Source: a virus. Taken from it: a DNA stretch of 64,000 bases. Where the stretch lies: positions 1 through 64,000 of the IMG/VR virus record IMGVR_UViG_3300008113_000010. One strand, written 5' to 3'. The position numbers and the translations under genes were made by a program. Positions 32,258 through 41,783 of this stretch are shown here, in pieces (position 1 is the stretch's first letter; every line of letters starts with the position of its first letter). The notes beneath the pieces were generated by a model, which saw nothing but the letters and a program-made list of their open reading frames with translations, was not told where the DNA came from and searched no databases.

Positions 32258-32863
32258 TTAGGATAACTTTTTAATCTTTGTAACCTTTCCTTCGAAAATA
32301 TGTTTACCAACCTTGAAAGAGAAAATCTCATTAGTTTTTTCTGCACTTTCAACCAAAAGTCCATTTTTTTCTAATGCTTTCTCTACGGCCTCTTCAATCA
32401 TTTTTTGAATCATGTTGTAGTCAATACCTGAGGATACTTTTGTTGTTTGTTTGTTCTTAGCAGATTCAGGAATGTAGTTACTATCTTCTCTCTTCATTAA
32501 TCTTGAAGCTTTTTCTACTAAGTCATTTGATAGAGTTGCTTGTTGTTGTTGTGCTTGCGCAATCGGATGTTCAATCATTAATCTTTTGATTTCGTCAGGT
32601 AATTTTGAGTTCTTGATTGCATCGACACTAGGAACTCCAACAGGTTTAGTATTTTCTCTTGGGATTTGACTCAGAAGAGGTGCAGATTGTTGTTCTTGTA
32701 AATACTCCTGTGGAATATTGTATTTTGCTTGTGGGACATCGAAGTCTTGTAAAGATGTTGGTGGCAATCCACCACTAATACTATTTCTAGATTGGTTGAA
32801 TTTTGGACTGTCCATTATGGCTTTTGAAGCCACTAATCTACTCATTAAATCGTTCTCGTTCAT
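32258..32863 (-). CDS. Putative virion-associated protein, Gln/Pro-rich
   Basis: 201 residues from ATG 32863; an upstream ATG at 32905 lies inside the preceding gene and is less likely. Residues 1-110 are low-complexity and rich in Gln, Pro and Ser, probably flexible. A helix follows (DYNMIQKMIEEAVEKALEKN), and the end (IFSFKVGKHIFEGKVTKIKK) is a small beta unit. No family recognised; the neighbours look like small virion genes. Confidence 0.5.
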   Translation of the reverse strand: MNENDLMSRLVASKAIMDSPKFNQSRNSISGGLPPTSLQDFDVPQAKYNIPQEYLQEQQSAPLLSQIPRENTKPVGVPSVDAIKNSKLPDEIKRLMIEHPIAQAQQQQATLSNDLVEKASRLMKREDSNYIPESAKNKQTTKVSSGIDYNMIQKMIEEAVEKALEKNGLLVESAEKTNEIFSFKVGKHIFEGKVTKIKKLS

Positions 32864-32867
32864 AAAA

Positions 32868-33272
32868 TTATGTTGTTTGAGGTTGAGTATTATCAAACTT
32901 AGCAATCGTAATTACTGATACCATACTCTTATCTCCGTTAAAATTATAATTTGGTTTCGGAGTATTGTAAACTTCACCTGTTGGTTTCATAGATAGGATT
33001 TTATCAAGTCTAAATAATCTCCATCCAGGTAAAGGTTGTTCACCCTTATATCCTGTGTGAGATGCTCCTTCTCTATCCCAACCTCTCATGACTAAATTAC
33101 CTGCCTTACTTTTACCTAAAGCCACGGGCTCTATTTCACGAAGTCCTCTACCACCTGGCTCGTCACCATCGTAGTATATCACACAAACTTTTCTCCCATT
33201 GACAGCATCTTGAACTGTTTGTATGGAAGCAATCTCCGTGAGTAAACCTTTTAGTGTGTTCGTTAGATTCAT
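32868..33272 (-). CDS. WYL-like domain protein with possible targeting N-terminus
   Basis: 134 residues. Residues 20-95 follow the WYL/Sm-like pattern: VCVIYYDGDE, LREIEPVALGKSKAGNLVMR, GWRLFRLDKILSM, that is I-x-Y, R-x-I-E-P, and F-R-L-D-R/K-I. WYL domains bind ligands or nucleic acid in transcription regulators and defence proteins; here it stands alone. The N-terminus (MNLTNTLKGLLTEIASI) carries L-T-E, which fits the proposed packaging cleavage pattern. It overlaps the upstream gene by one base. Confidence 0.5.
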   Translation of the reverse strand: MNLTNTLKGLLTEIASIQTVQDAVNGRKVCVIYYDGDEPGGRGLREIEPVALGKSKAGNLVMRGWDREGASHTGYKGEQPLPGWRLFRLDKILSMKPTGEVYNTPKPNYNFNGDKSMVSVITIAKFDNTQPQTT

Positions 33273-33565
33273 TAGAAATCAGGGTAAGTTTTACTTGAAT
33301 TGAATTTGTTGATTTTTATTTCATTTTTTCTTTCAACAATGTCTGTGATTGTTCCTGCATTAACATTGTAAACATCTAAAAATGTTCCCGTTCCTCTACC
33401 CATTGAATCACCGTCGGCAACAGCGTCTCTATTAACTGATGAGTATTCATTCCCAACCGCATTAAAATCGTTTTTTGGAATTAACTTTGCTCTCTCAGCG
33501 TCTGCGATAGCGGTAAGGGTATTAGGTATGTTCTGTGATAAATCAACATTGATTTGTTCTGACAT
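33272..33565 (-). CDS. Hypothetical protein, probably virion-associated
   Basis: 97 residues, acidic and Asn/Gly-rich, without recognisable domain (DAVADGDSMGRGTGTFLDVY). Its location among virion-like genes and its composition suggest a structural or linker role. Start coupling to the next gene is by a one-base overlap. Confidence 0.5.
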   Translation of the reverse strand: MSEQINVDLSQNIPNTLTAIADAERAKLIPKNDFNAVGNEYSSVNRDAVADGDSMGRGTGTFLDVYNVNAGTITDIVERKNEIKINKFNSSKTYPDF

Positions 33566-33568
33566 AAA

Positions 33569-34036
33569 TTACAATTTTGAAATTATTTCGTTTATCCTTT
33601 TCAGACTTTCAGTTACCGCGGCAGTATATTTGTCCACGGTTTTCGAATGTTCTTTTGAAGGTCTCACATTTGTAAAATCCTTTTTTTCGTGAGGTTTTAT
33701 AAATTGATTCTGCATTCCTGCATCCATCTTATTTCTTTTAGTAAGGTGACCAAATTCCCTCATTTTTCTTAACTCATCATTCACAAAATTTTTCATCAGA
33801 TGACCACCGTTTAGAATGAATTCCTTTTCGTTTTGATTTCCCTTAAAACTATCGAAAAAGTTTTTTATTCTTTTCAATTGTTTATACCCAATAAATCTTT
33901 TGTCTTGAAGTTCTTTATTTCTTTTAAGTCCTTCAGTGTTTTCATCAACTTCTCCCACATATTTGAAAGATTTTTTTAGATGCTTTCTTATGTGTGCGGG
34001 TAATTCAATTTCCTTATCGTATAAATCTTTATTCAC
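33569..34036 (-). CDS. Hypothetical basic protein
   Basis: 155 residues, Lys/Arg-rich and helical throughout (YKQLKRIKNFFDSFKGNQNE; MKNFVNDELRKMREFGHLTK). A nucleic-acid or head-interior role would fit the basicity. No family recognised. Its start overlaps the upstream gene end by 8 bases. Confidence 0.5.
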   Translation of the reverse strand: MNKDLYDKEIELPAHIRKHLKKSFKYVGEVDENTEGLKRNKELQDKRFIGYKQLKRIKNFFDSFKGNQNEKEFILNGGHLMKNFVNDELRKMREFGHLTKRNKMDAGMQNQFIKPHEKKDFTNVRPSKEHSKTVDKYTAAVTESLKRINEIISKL

Positions 34037-34847
34037 CGTCTAGTAATTTCAAAAAGTCTTTTTTAGATAATCCTTCTTTTTCCATTTGTTTCAACAAAGA
34101 TTTCGCATTTTTCTTAAGCAGACTTGAAACTTCTATATTTTTTTCTTTTTCTGAAATGTCTGCGTTCGACGAATCCTTTTTCTTGGCCAACATATCCTCT
34201 AACATTTTTATTGCTTTTTGTTTTTGGATTTCAGGTAAAATTTGTCTTGAAATAAAATTAGGGTCTTTTCTGTATTTTGACTTTTTGTCTCTTTTACCTG
34301 AAGGGTCTTTGCCTTGTTGTTCTGTTCGGTCCTTGGCCTCTTCGGAACCCATTTCTAATTCATCTTTGAAATACTTGAAAGTTTCTTTTCCGTCGAGGTC
34401 TTTTGTTTCTTCATATCCGAAAGCTGCAGACATATCCTCTTCGCTCATTTCTTCGATTGACTCGCCATAGTAAGTTCTGTAACCACGTGAAATTGGGTCG
34501 TTTGTTATACGGGAAGCTGCAACAGTTTGGTCCATAGTTTTTCTAGGGTGAAGTTTCGGGTCTAAGATTGGGATTTTAGAGTTTGTCATTGAACCATCGG
34601 TTGCAACTAGCTCCTCAATTTCCCCTTTCATGTCTTTTGTGTTTTTATTTGATTTATTTTTCAATAATTTTTCCAAATAATTTAAGACGTGTTTAACCTT
34701 AGATTTAGGGACCTTAATCATTTCATCTTTTTTTCTTGCTTCCACAAGAGTTGGCTCTACAGAGAAATATAATGAATAGTCTTTTCCTTTATCTCTTAAA
34801 AAGAAATAATATGGTGAAGAATAAAATTCTTTATCTGTTGTAATCAT
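34029..34847 (-). CDS. Hypothetical charged protein
   Basis: 272 residues. A small N-terminal alpha/beta part (KEFYSSPYYFFLRDKGKDYS) is followed by a long, highly charged, mostly helical region (GEIEELVATDGSM; KKDSSNADISEKEKNIEVSS). Probably flexible. It is the first gene of a minus-strand transcript, with its own promoter-like element 16 bases upstream. Unknown family. Confidence 0.5.
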   Translation of the reverse strand: MITTDKEFYSSPYYFFLRDKGKDYSLYFSVEPTLVEARKKDEMIKVPKSKVKHVLNYLEKLLKNKSNKNTKDMKGEIEELVATDGSMTNSKIPILDPKLHPRKTMDQTVAASRITNDPISRGYRTYYGESIEEMSEEDMSAAFGYEETKDLDGKETFKYFKDELEMGSEEAKDRTEQQGKDPSGKRDKKSKYRKDPNFISRQILPEIQKQKAIKMLEDMLAKKKDSSNADISEKEKNIEVSSLLKKNAKSLLKQMEKEGLSKKDFLKLLDGE

Positions 34848-34863
34848 CGCTTCTTTTTAAACT

Positions 34864-34870
34864 ATAAATA
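34864..34870 (-). promoter_or_regulatory. Putative late promoter element TATTTAT (divergent pair)
   Basis: Reads TATTTATAG on the minus strand, 16 bases before the ATG at 34847. On the plus strand the same bases read TATAAATA, the T4 late consensus, so the direction is not certain. Confidence 0.45.
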
Positions 34871-34883
34871 CTATGACACAAGG

Positions 34884-34890
34884 TATTTAT
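34884..34890 (+). promoter_or_regulatory. Putative late promoter element TATTTAT (adhesin 1)
   Basis: TATTTATC lies 9 bases before the ATG at 34900, forming a divergent pair with 34864-34870. Confidence 0.5.
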
Positions 34891-34899
34891 CATTAGTTT

Positions 34900-37800
34900 A
34901 TGTCGTATCAGAATATTAATCAATACAATTTTAGAAGGTTAGGCCTATTACCTGTTAATGAAATAACGGATATTTGTCTTGCGTCAGACGAAAAAACCTT
35001 TGACCAAGAGGTAATTTTTTCACCATTATTAATTGGTGATGATGACGGTAATAGAATGCCTTTTAAATTTGAATTTAATTCGACAGGGACAACTGTTGCG
35101 ACAGTCTCTGCGGTAACATTTGATTTTGATACCATAGTATCCGAAAACTACTGGAACCCAGACAACCTCGACCCAAATTTTTGTCCATCAGCACAAACTC
35201 TTTGTGATGTTGGTCTTACGGGTATTGATAATGGTTTAGTAAAAAGAATGTCGGGTGAAACAATTGAGATAACGACTGGTCTATATACAAACATATCCGA
35301 CAAGTTTTCAAGATACAAATATGATAGGAGAATGAAACTTCATCCTATCACAGGTTTTACAACAACAAGTAACCGTCTTTGGAATGATGATTCATATACC
35401 TACGATTTATCGTATGACAGTTATGGTGATTTAGTAGGAAATTTTGCCAGATTGAATGGAGGATTTTACCAAGGATTCTATAAGTTACCAGGTTATACCT
35501 ATCAAGTATTCCCTCAAAGACCTCATTGGGGTTGGACAACTGAGGTTATGTTACGTTATAGATGGACTGGTGATACAAATGTAGGTTTGAATAAAAGATA
35601 CCCTGAAAATAAAGGGGCATTCTTCTACATGGGTGCGAGAGCCGAAAACAAATTTTATCATTATGCGGACGGACACCCAAAACAAGATACAGGTTACACA
35701 AGAGTTACATCTGGGTTGACTTGTATGCATACCTGCGAATGTCTACTGACGGGAATTACCGCTGAACATTCTTGTATGAAAGTTTATCAACAATCGGGAG
35801 GAACATCAACAAATTGCTCCTGTGGTTGTCCGTGTAATTGTGAAACAACTGTCAAGTATCCTGAGCTAGACCCACTATATGACGGAGTGTCAAATGCACT
35901 TTCTTTGAGATTGAGTGGGGACACTGGTAATCCAAGACTGTGTGTTAAAACATATAGAATTACAGGGGATTGTGAATTTACAGGTGCATGCCTGTCGGGT
36001 TTAACTTATGTTACTGGTGTTACAGTAAATGAATGGTGTTCAACAAGGGGTATCTTCCATGATTGTGAACAAACTGATTATTCAAAGCTTGAGCATTGGG
36101 TACAAATAGATGCTGTTTTTGAAAGAAATGAATGGTTTGATACTTGTGATTTATATGAAAAAGGGGGATTAGGTTTGATAACAGAAACAATCTATACCGC
36201 TACTCCTGCTCACAATAGTGTTAGTCTTATTGAACCTCCTCTAACCCATGAGAAAGATTATGACCCGGCAACAACTGAAATTGTAACTTTTAATGACAAT
36301 TGGACACTTGAACAAATATACCGTTTGGGTAAATTCAAGTTATACGTAAATGGTAGACTTTTCATGGTTGTTGAAAACTTTGAAGAGATTATTCCGAGAC
36401 TTTTAGACACACCAAGAGAAAAACAAATAGGCGTTTCTTATAACATTTCTGTTGGTGGTGGAACACAGGGATTACACGACAACCTTACATTCTCAGGAGG
36501 ATGTCCTGAAACTGTTGACGAAATAGTTTATCAACAAGACCCAGAGTGTTTAACAACACATGATTTGGACAACACAATCTATTCAGGTTTAACAACACAC
36601 ATCAAACTTGAAGAATATTTTGGTGGCAGTTTAATTGGGGACATTAGTGCATTTAGAATGTATACAGAGCCTTTAAATGCTTCACAGATTTGGCACAATT
36701 TCAAAATTCAAAAAGACAAATATGATTTGTTAGACCCTAAGTGTCCTGACTGTAGAGTTTTAATTTTACCAACACCTTCACCTACAGTAACTCCTACTGT
36801 AACACCAACACCTTCGATTACCGCTTCGGAAACACCAACCTTGACACCAACAAGTACGGAAACACCAACCGTTACGCCATCAGAAACCCCAACAAATACT
36901 CCTACACCTTCAATTACTGCAAGTCCTGGTCAAACTCCAACTGCAACTGAAACTCAAACACCTACACCTACCGAGACACCAACAAATACTCCTACAGAAA
37001 CATCAACTCCTACATCCACACCTTCGGAGACACCAACTGAAACTCCAACCGAAACACCTACCAACACTCCAACACCGACGAAATTGAGATTCGCGTTTAA
37101 TGTTTGTTCGGGAACTACTTTGATTGATGCATGTCAATGTGTTGATAATGGAATTATATATGGTGAGTTTGAGAACTTCGATGAGAATAATCAATTCTTT
37201 GATTCTCCTACGGGTTCAAACACGGTTAATCTTTCTGGATATTATTCATATAATAACATTGTGGTTGAACTTGATTCAGAGGGGTTCACAATTGGTAGTT
37301 TCTCAATATGTCCTACAACAACACCAACATCAACGGTTACACAGACTCCGAGTGAGACGCCAACACAAACTCCGAGTGAAACCCCAACAAATACCCCAAC
37401 TCAAACTGAGACACCAACACAAACTCCTACTGAGACTCCAACAGAAACCATAACACAAACTCCAACTAACACCGGAACTCCTACAGAGACTCCTACTAAC
37501 ACTCCGACTGAGACACCAACTCAAACTGAGACTCCAACAGAAACTCCTACTAACACTCCAACAGGAACCCCGATAGAAACCGTAACCCAAACACCAACAG
37601 AAACTCCTACTAACACTCCAACTGAAACTCCTACAAATACGCCAACTGAGTCTCCAACTCAAACACCTACTAATACTGTAACACCAACCATAACCGATAC
37701 TTCTACATCTACGCCTACTCCAACAATTACAGATACACCTACTAATACTCCTACTAATACTACAACTCCAACAATTACAGATACACCTACTAATACTCCT

Positions 37801-38829
37801 ACTAATACTACAACTCCAACAATCACAGATACACCTACTAATACTCCTACTAATACTGAAACTCCAACTCAAACACCAACACCTGATGTAACACCTAATC
37901 CTGTTTGTGATATTCAAATAACCTTACTACCAACACCTACTCCTTCGTCAACTCAGACACCAACACCAACAAATGAACCAAGTCCAACACCTACTGAAAC
38001 TCCAACTCAAACACCAACACCTGAGGTAACAAGTACTCCAACACAAACCAACACACCAGATGTAACACCTACACCAACTCAAGCGATTGTACCAAGTGAC
38101 CCAACCCTTGAAATTTATTATCAAGGTCAGACTGGTGACCAATTTAACCCTAATGCAACAAGTGGTTCGACATTTACACAATGGGAAGATTCATCTGCAA
38201 GTGCGCACAATGCCAACCCAATTGGTGGTGGAGCTGGTCCTTCTCCTGAATGGTGGAGCGGTGTTCAAAATGGTTTAGGAGGAGTTTGGTTCAATGGAAC
38301 CTCAGATGGTTTAAGTGTAAACCCTCTTGTTGACTTATCATCAAAATCAGGACAAACAATCATTATGGTTGTTAAGACACTCAATTCAACTAATACGGCT
38401 CAATATATTCAGGGAGGTTCTGATGGAAATACAGGGTTGGATGCAACATACATAAGACAAAGTGGTTCAACATACAACATTGCGGCTGGTGGTGGTTTTG
38501 CTACGGGTGGTGTTGTTAATACAAATCCACACATTATATCTTATGTGTTTAGTGGAACAGGTGTGACCAATCAAGATAAATTAAAGTTTTATATTGATGG
38601 TTCAGGACAAACCTTGACCTATATAACTAATGTTGGAACAACAACAAATGCACTTCTTGATTATGTGTTCTTGGGAGTATCCTATACGGGAGCACCCGCG
38701 GGAACCACACAGTTCTTCTATAATGGATTTTTGTTTGATGTGTTAGCTTACAGTAGAGCTTTATCTCCATCGGAGTTACAATCTGTCCAACAATATCTAT
38801 CAAATAAATGGAATATACCACTATTATAA
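34900..38829 (+). CDS. Giant mucin-like adhesin or tail fibre 1
   Basis: 1309 residues. Residues 1-620 form a large beta-rich region with Cys-rich inserts ([21 protein letters not shown]) and, near 560-600, a LamG-like strand set ([20 protein letters not shown]). Residues 625-727 and 804-1065 are long Thr/Pro/Asn/Glu repeats ([11 protein letters not shown]), resembling mucin stalks, separated by a 75-residue domain ([15 protein letters not shown]). Residues 1066-1309 form a concanavalin/LamG-like domain ([32 protein letters not shown]), which commonly binds glycans. I see a stalked receptor-binding protein. T4 tail-fibre homology is not evident. The neighbouring glycosyltransferases may modify the Thr-rich stalk. 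Confidence 0.8.
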   Translation: MSYQNINQYNFRRLGLLPVNEITDICLASDEKTFDQEVIFSPLLIGDDDGNRMPFKFEFNSTGTTVATVSAVTFDFDTIVSENYWNPDNLDPNFCPSAQTLCDVGLTGIDNGLVKRMSGETIEITTGLYTNISDKFSRYKYDRRMKLHPITGFTTTSNRLWNDDSYTYDLSYDSYGDLVGNFARLNGGFYQGFYKLPGYTYQVFPQRPHWGWTTEVMLRYRWTGDTNVGLNKRYPENKGAFFYMGARAENKFYHYADGHPKQDTGYTRVTSGLTCMHTCECLLTGITAEHSCMKVYQQSGGTSTNCSCGCPCNCETTVKYPELDPLYDGVSNALSLRLSGDTGNPRLCVKTYRITGDCEFTGACLSGLTYVTGVTVNEWCSTRGIFHDCEQTDYSKLEHWVQIDAVFERNEWFDTCDLYEKGGLGLITETIYTATPAHNSVSLIEPPLTHEKDYDPATTEIVTFNDNWTLEQIYRLGKFKLYVNGRLFMVVENFEEIIPRLLDTPREKQIGVSYNISVGGGTQGLHDNLTFSGGCPETVDEIVYQQDPECLTTHDLDNTIYSGLTTHIKLEEYFGGSLIGDISAFRMYTEPLNASQIWHNFKIQKDKYDLLDPKCPDCRVLILPTPSPTVTPTVTPTPSITASETPTLTPTSTETPTVTPSETPTNTPTPSITASPGQTPTATETQTPTPTETPTNTPTETSTPTSTPSETPTETPTETPTNTPTPTKLRFAFNVCSGTTLIDACQCVDNGIIYGEFENFDENNQFFDSPTGSNTVNLSGYYSYNNIVVELDSEGFTIGSFSICPTTTPTSTVTQTPSETPTQTPSETPTNTPTQTETPTQTPTETPTETITQTPTNTGTPTETPTNTPTETPTQTETPTETPTNTPTGTPIETVTQTPTETPTNTPTETPTNTPTESPTQTPTNTVTPTITDTSTSTPTPTITDTPTNTPTNTTTPTITDTPTNTPTNTTTPTITDTPTNTPTNTETPTQTPTPDVTPNPVCDIQITLLPTPTPSSTQTPTPTNEPSPTPTETPTQTPTPEVTSTPTQTNTPDVTPTPTQAIVPSDPTLEIYYQGQTGDQFNPNATSGSTFTQWEDSSASAHNANPIGGGAGPSPEWWSGVQNGLGGVWFNGTSDGLSVNPLVDLSSKSGQTIIMVVKTLNSTNTAQYIQGGSDGNTGLDATYIRQSGSTYNIAAGGGFATGGVVNTNPHIISYVFSGTGVTNQDKLKFYIDGSGQTLTYITNVGTTTNALLDYVFLGVSYTGAPAGTTQFFYNGFLFDVLAYSRALSPSELQSVQQYLSNKWNIPLL
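36771..38092 (+). repeat. Thr-Pro coding low-complexity repeats
   Basis: Degenerate ACN/CCN codon repeats encoding T-P-T-E-T-P-T-N units, interrupted at 37081-37315 by a folded domain. Such arrays change length by recombination and are prone to assembly error. Confidence 0.9.
37723..37866 (+). repeat. Three tandem 48-base units inside the Thr-Pro array
   Basis: Units at 37723-37770, 37771-37818 and 37819-37866 encode [16 protein letters not shown]; the first two are identical and the third differs at few positions. Recent duplication is the simplest explanation. Confidence 0.85.
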
Positions 38830-38830
38830 A

Positions 38831-39106
38831 ATGACTACAGGAGTACAAATATCAAGCACGAATTTTAATGGTCAGATAGCCAATATTACCTTTTATCCTG
38901 ATACGGGAGGAACTGTGAGCTTGGGTGCAAATGTGTTACCATATACGGTTGAGTTGGAATATTTTAATGGAAGTTATGAACTTTATTTTGGGGCTTTTGA
39001 CCAAACATGTTATACCTATATTTCTAACCCCGATACAAACTATTTATTACAAGAAGATTATTCAACCCTTGACCAAGAGGATAATTACAAAATTTTAATT
39101 ACATAA
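38831..39106 (+). CDS. Small adhesin-associated protein
   Basis: 91 residues, beta-rich (YTVELEYFNGSYELYFGAFD), starting one base after the adhesin stop. Looks like a small virion component or fibre chaperone. No family recognised. Confidence 0.55.
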   Translation: MTTGVQISSTNFNGQIANITFYPDTGGTVSLGANVLPYTVELEYFNGSYELYFGAFDQTCYTYISNPDTNYLLQEDYSTLDQEDNYKILIT

Positions 39107-39107
39107 T

Positions 39108-39743
39108 ATGCCTAATTTACCAATATCTGCATTACCAGAATTAACCGCGATGACTGCCAACGCTGAATTCGCAGTTGCTCAAGGAGGAGTAACTTATCGT
39201 GTTAAAAATAGCACATTAGCACCATTTCCAACTGTTTATGGATTATTTTCCCAAACGGCAAATAGCGTATCAATTAGTGCAACAACTGTTGAAGGGACTT
39301 TAATCAATGGGGGTGTTGGAACTCTTACCGTTGGTGCGAATCAATTTCAAATTGGGGATTCTTTTAGAGCGGATTTTGGTGGGTTATTGTCTTCAAAAAA
39401 TGGAGACACAATTCAAATCCGTGTGAAGGCGGGTTCAGTTGTGTTGGCGGACAGTGGTGTACAAACTATGAGTTCAGCGACAGACGATGTTTGGCAGTTC
39501 TCAATAAATTTTACAATTAGAACTCTTGGTGTTGCTGGAGTTGCCGATATTGTATCTCTTGGAGTATTTCATACAACAAAACAATCAAGTGGTGTTCCTG
39601 CAGGTTTTGCGTTCAATACTGTAAACGATACAACCTTTGATACAACTATTCCGAATACTCTGAATGTGACTGCTCAGTTTAGTTCTAATAGTCCTTTGAA
39701 CTCAATTTTCAGTGATATTTTTGTTCTGAATAAGATTTATTAA
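39108..39743 (+). CDS. Putative fibre or head-decoration protein
   Basis: 211 residues. The N-terminus LPISALPELTAMTANAEFAV is a short attachment-like motif I associate with phage fibre proteins; the rest is a beta-rich domain (VGANQFQIGDSFRADFGGLL; WQFSINFTIRTLGVAG) that could be jelly-roll or C1q/TNF-like. Located between two adhesin genes. The function as a trimeric fibre is an inference. Confidence 0.55.
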   Translation: MPNLPISALPELTAMTANAEFAVAQGGVTYRVKNSTLAPFPTVYGLFSQTANSVSISATTVEGTLINGGVGTLTVGANQFQIGDSFRADFGGLLSSKNGDTIQIRVKAGSVVLADSGVQTMSSATDDVWQFSINFTIRTLGVAGVADIVSLGVFHTTKQSSGVPAGFAFNTVNDTTFDTTIPNTLNVTAQFSSNSPLNSIFSDIFVLNKIY

Positions 39744-39773
39744 AAAAGAAAATAAAATTGAGCGAGTTCTCAG

Positions 39774-39780
39774 TATTTAT
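39774..39780 (+). promoter_or_regulatory. Putative late promoter element TATTTAT (adhesin 2)
   Basis: TATTTATAT lies 14 bases before the ATG at 39795, which supports that ATG as the original start of adhesin 2. Confidence 0.5.
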
Positions 39781-39794
39781 ATAAAAAAAGTAAA

Positions 39795-39827
39795 ATGGCT
39801 TGTAGTAAATATATTTTATTTGGTTGA
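39795..39827 (+). pseudogene. N-terminal fragment of adhesin 2
   Basis: ATG 39795 encodes MACSKYILFG before a stop at 39827. A promoter element stands at the usual distance, but the main adhesin frame begins in another frame (-1). In relatives that I recall, MAC..Y is followed by about 35 residues and then IWLI.GTYS, so a segment seems to be missing at about 39815. Confidence 0.55.
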
Positions 39828-41713
39828 TAGATGGAACATATTCCACGGCGAATACAACAATCGTTCTCCAAAATATGGGTGCGTTCCCACCAACTGGACC
39901 CACACCTACTCCGACATCTAGTCCGACTCAAACACCTTCGAACACTGCAACGCCTACAACAACACCAACCAATACTCAGACACCAACTGCGTCAGAAACA
40001 CCGACAAATACTCCAACGTTCACACAGACTCCGACTAACACGGAAACTCCAACGCAAACTCCAACACCTACAAACGTTGAGAGAACTGCTATTGTGAGAT
40101 GTCACGATGAGACGGATATATTACTAACTTGTGATTGTGTTCAAACAGCAAACATATTTGTAAATGGAACAAGTTTGGCGGATTCAACATTAGTTTGGTC
40201 AGATGCTACAGGTCCAAATACAGGTAATCCGGAAGGTTATTATACTGAAGATGGTATTATTTACATAGTTGCTTCTGGTTGTGGACCAGGTTGTATTACG
40301 GGAGCTACAATTACAGTTGATGGAAATTGTGGTCCAACACCAACTCCTACTTCAAGTCAAACACCTACACCAACTCCAACTAACACAGAAACACCAACTC
40401 AAACTCCAACACCTACACCGACACCAGTAAGATTTGAGTTTTCAGTAGGTTCAGGTTCAACTGAGAATGAAGCATGTTCTTCAGGAATAGTTGGAAATAT
40501 TTGGGGTAATGCGGTTCTTTTCGATAACTGCACACAATTCTATCCTGAAAGTTTTGGTCCGTCAACAATGTTGGCAGGTTTTTATAACAGTTCAAATATT
40601 GTAACAGAAATAGATTCGAATGGTGCTCAAGTGGGTGCATTCAGTTCTTGTTTGGTTGTTCCAACACCAACAGCAACTGTAACCGCATCTCCAACTGAAA
40701 CACCAACACCGACTCCAACTACAACACCAACAGCAACATTTGGATACTATACATATAATTTAGGTTCAGGTTCAACTCCGAATGAAGCTTGTTTGGGTTC
40801 AACTAATCCTGTCTACGGAACTGTAGCGGGTGGAGTAGGTCCAAACGTTGGTGAGTCACTTTATCAAAATACAGCTCTGACAGTTCCTGTTATTGATGGT
40901 TATTATTCTAATGGGATTGCTTGGTTTATTGTTAGCGGTGGAGCAGGATTGATTACAAGTTCCGACCCTAACGGATGTTCGAACTTACCGACACCGACAC
41001 CTACAGTGACTTCAACATCTACACCAATATCATCACCAACACCAACAACAACTCAAACACCAACCAACACAGAAACTCCAACTCAAACACCAACCAACAC
41101 AGAAACTCCAACTCAAACACCATCTCAAACTGCAACATACACACCAACACCTACTGAAACACCAGGAACTTTCGCATTAATTGGTGCAACTAAATTTTCA
41201 ACAGTGTCTGGATTGGACGCTTGTTCAGGAGGAACTTCGACAACTTCTTATTACTATAATCAACCGTCATATCCGAATGATATCATATTTAGTGGGGCAT
41301 CTTTCTCAGATATTTATCCATCAGGATGGCTTAACTTACTTGGCGGTGGCGGATGGGAATTAACTAACGGTGAAATAACAGGAACTCTTATTTGTCCCGA
41401 AATCATAGCGGTTAACGAATCAACAGGTGGAGCGGAAATTATAGATTTTGTTGATGATGGTGGAAGTATAACACTTACCAATCTATCAGGAGCTTTACCT
41501 GTAACATCAGGTCAAACTTTTACAGCACTACACGGTCTAACATTCGGTAATCCAAGAGCTTCTATAACAGGAACTCCTGTTAATTTTATAGTTGAACTTA
41601 ATGGGTCGTTCTTATATTCAGGGTCAACAATCCCACCATCAATGATTGGATTAACTAGTGGTGGAGTTCCTTTACAAGATACAGATGTAGCAAAAATCAC
41701 ACTTACAGATTAA
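39809..41713 (+). CDS. Mucin-like adhesin 2 (5' end disrupted)
   Basis: The main frame is open from 39809; the only start-like codon is TTG 39824. The protein has a short N-terminal unit (WLIDGTYSTANTTIVLQNMG), Thr-Pro linkers, three folded 75-90-residue domains (starting IVRCHDETDI, FSVGSGSTENEA, YNLGSGSTPNEA) and a C-terminal domain of about 190 residues (FALIGATKFSTVSGLDACSG). The small domains resemble one another and the inserted domain of adhesin 1. Expression requires either initiation at TTG or restoration of the frame with the fragment at 39795. Likely a receptor-binding or surface protein, next to the GT60-like gene. Confidence 0.65.
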   Translation: MYFIWLIDGTYSTANTTIVLQNMGAFPPTGPTPTPTSSPTQTPSNTATPTTTPTNTQTPTASETPTNTPTFTQTPTNTETPTQTPTPTNVERTAIVRCHDETDILLTCDCVQTANIFVNGTSLADSTLVWSDATGPNTGNPEGYYTEDGIIYIVASGCGPGCITGATITVDGNCGPTPTPTSSQTPTPTPTNTETPTQTPTPTPTPVRFEFSVGSGSTENEACSSGIVGNIWGNAVLFDNCTQFYPESFGPSTMLAGFYNSSNIVTEIDSNGAQVGAFSSCLVVPTPTATVTASPTETPTPTPTTTPTATFGYYTYNLGSGSTPNEACLGSTNPVYGTVAGGVGPNVGESLYQNTALTVPVIDGYYSNGIAWFIVSGGAGLITSSDPNGCSNLPTPTPTVTSTSTPISSPTPTTTQTPTNTETPTQTPTNTETPTQTPSQTATYTPTPTETPGTFALIGATKFSTVSGLDACSGGTSTTSYYYNQPSYPNDIIFSGASFSDIYPSGWLNLLGGGGWELTNGEITGTLICPEIIAVNESTGGAEIIDFVDDGGSITLTNLSGALPVTSGQTFTALHGLTFGNPRASITGTPVNFIVELNGSFLYSGSTIPPSMIGLTSGGVPLQDTDVAKITLTD

Positions 41714-41732
41714 ATTTAAAAATAATAAAGAT

Positions 41733-41762
41733 AAAACCCTCTACTTTCGTGGAGGGTTTTTT
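41733..41762 (+). terminator. Intrinsic terminator
   Basis: AAAACCCTCTAC pairs with GTGGAGGGTTTT around a TTTC loop (one T-G pair), followed by T. It separates the adhesin genes from the glycosyltransferase genes. Confidence 0.88.
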
Positions 41763-41783
41763 ATTTTTAGACAAAAAGATAAT

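Noticed and set aside
36771-38092. Repeat array considered as CRISPR
   Set aside because: Repeats are coding, degenerate and contiguous, without spacers of uniform length, and no cas genes are near.
37330-38181. Long minus-strand frames rich in Cys, Ser, Arg and Trp opposite adhesin 1
   Set aside because: They are antisense shadows of the Thr/Pro codon repeats and have no start signal or protein-like variety.
34900-41713. Diversity-generating retroelement for the adhesins
   Set aside because: No reverse transcriptase and no template/variable repeat pair was found in the window.
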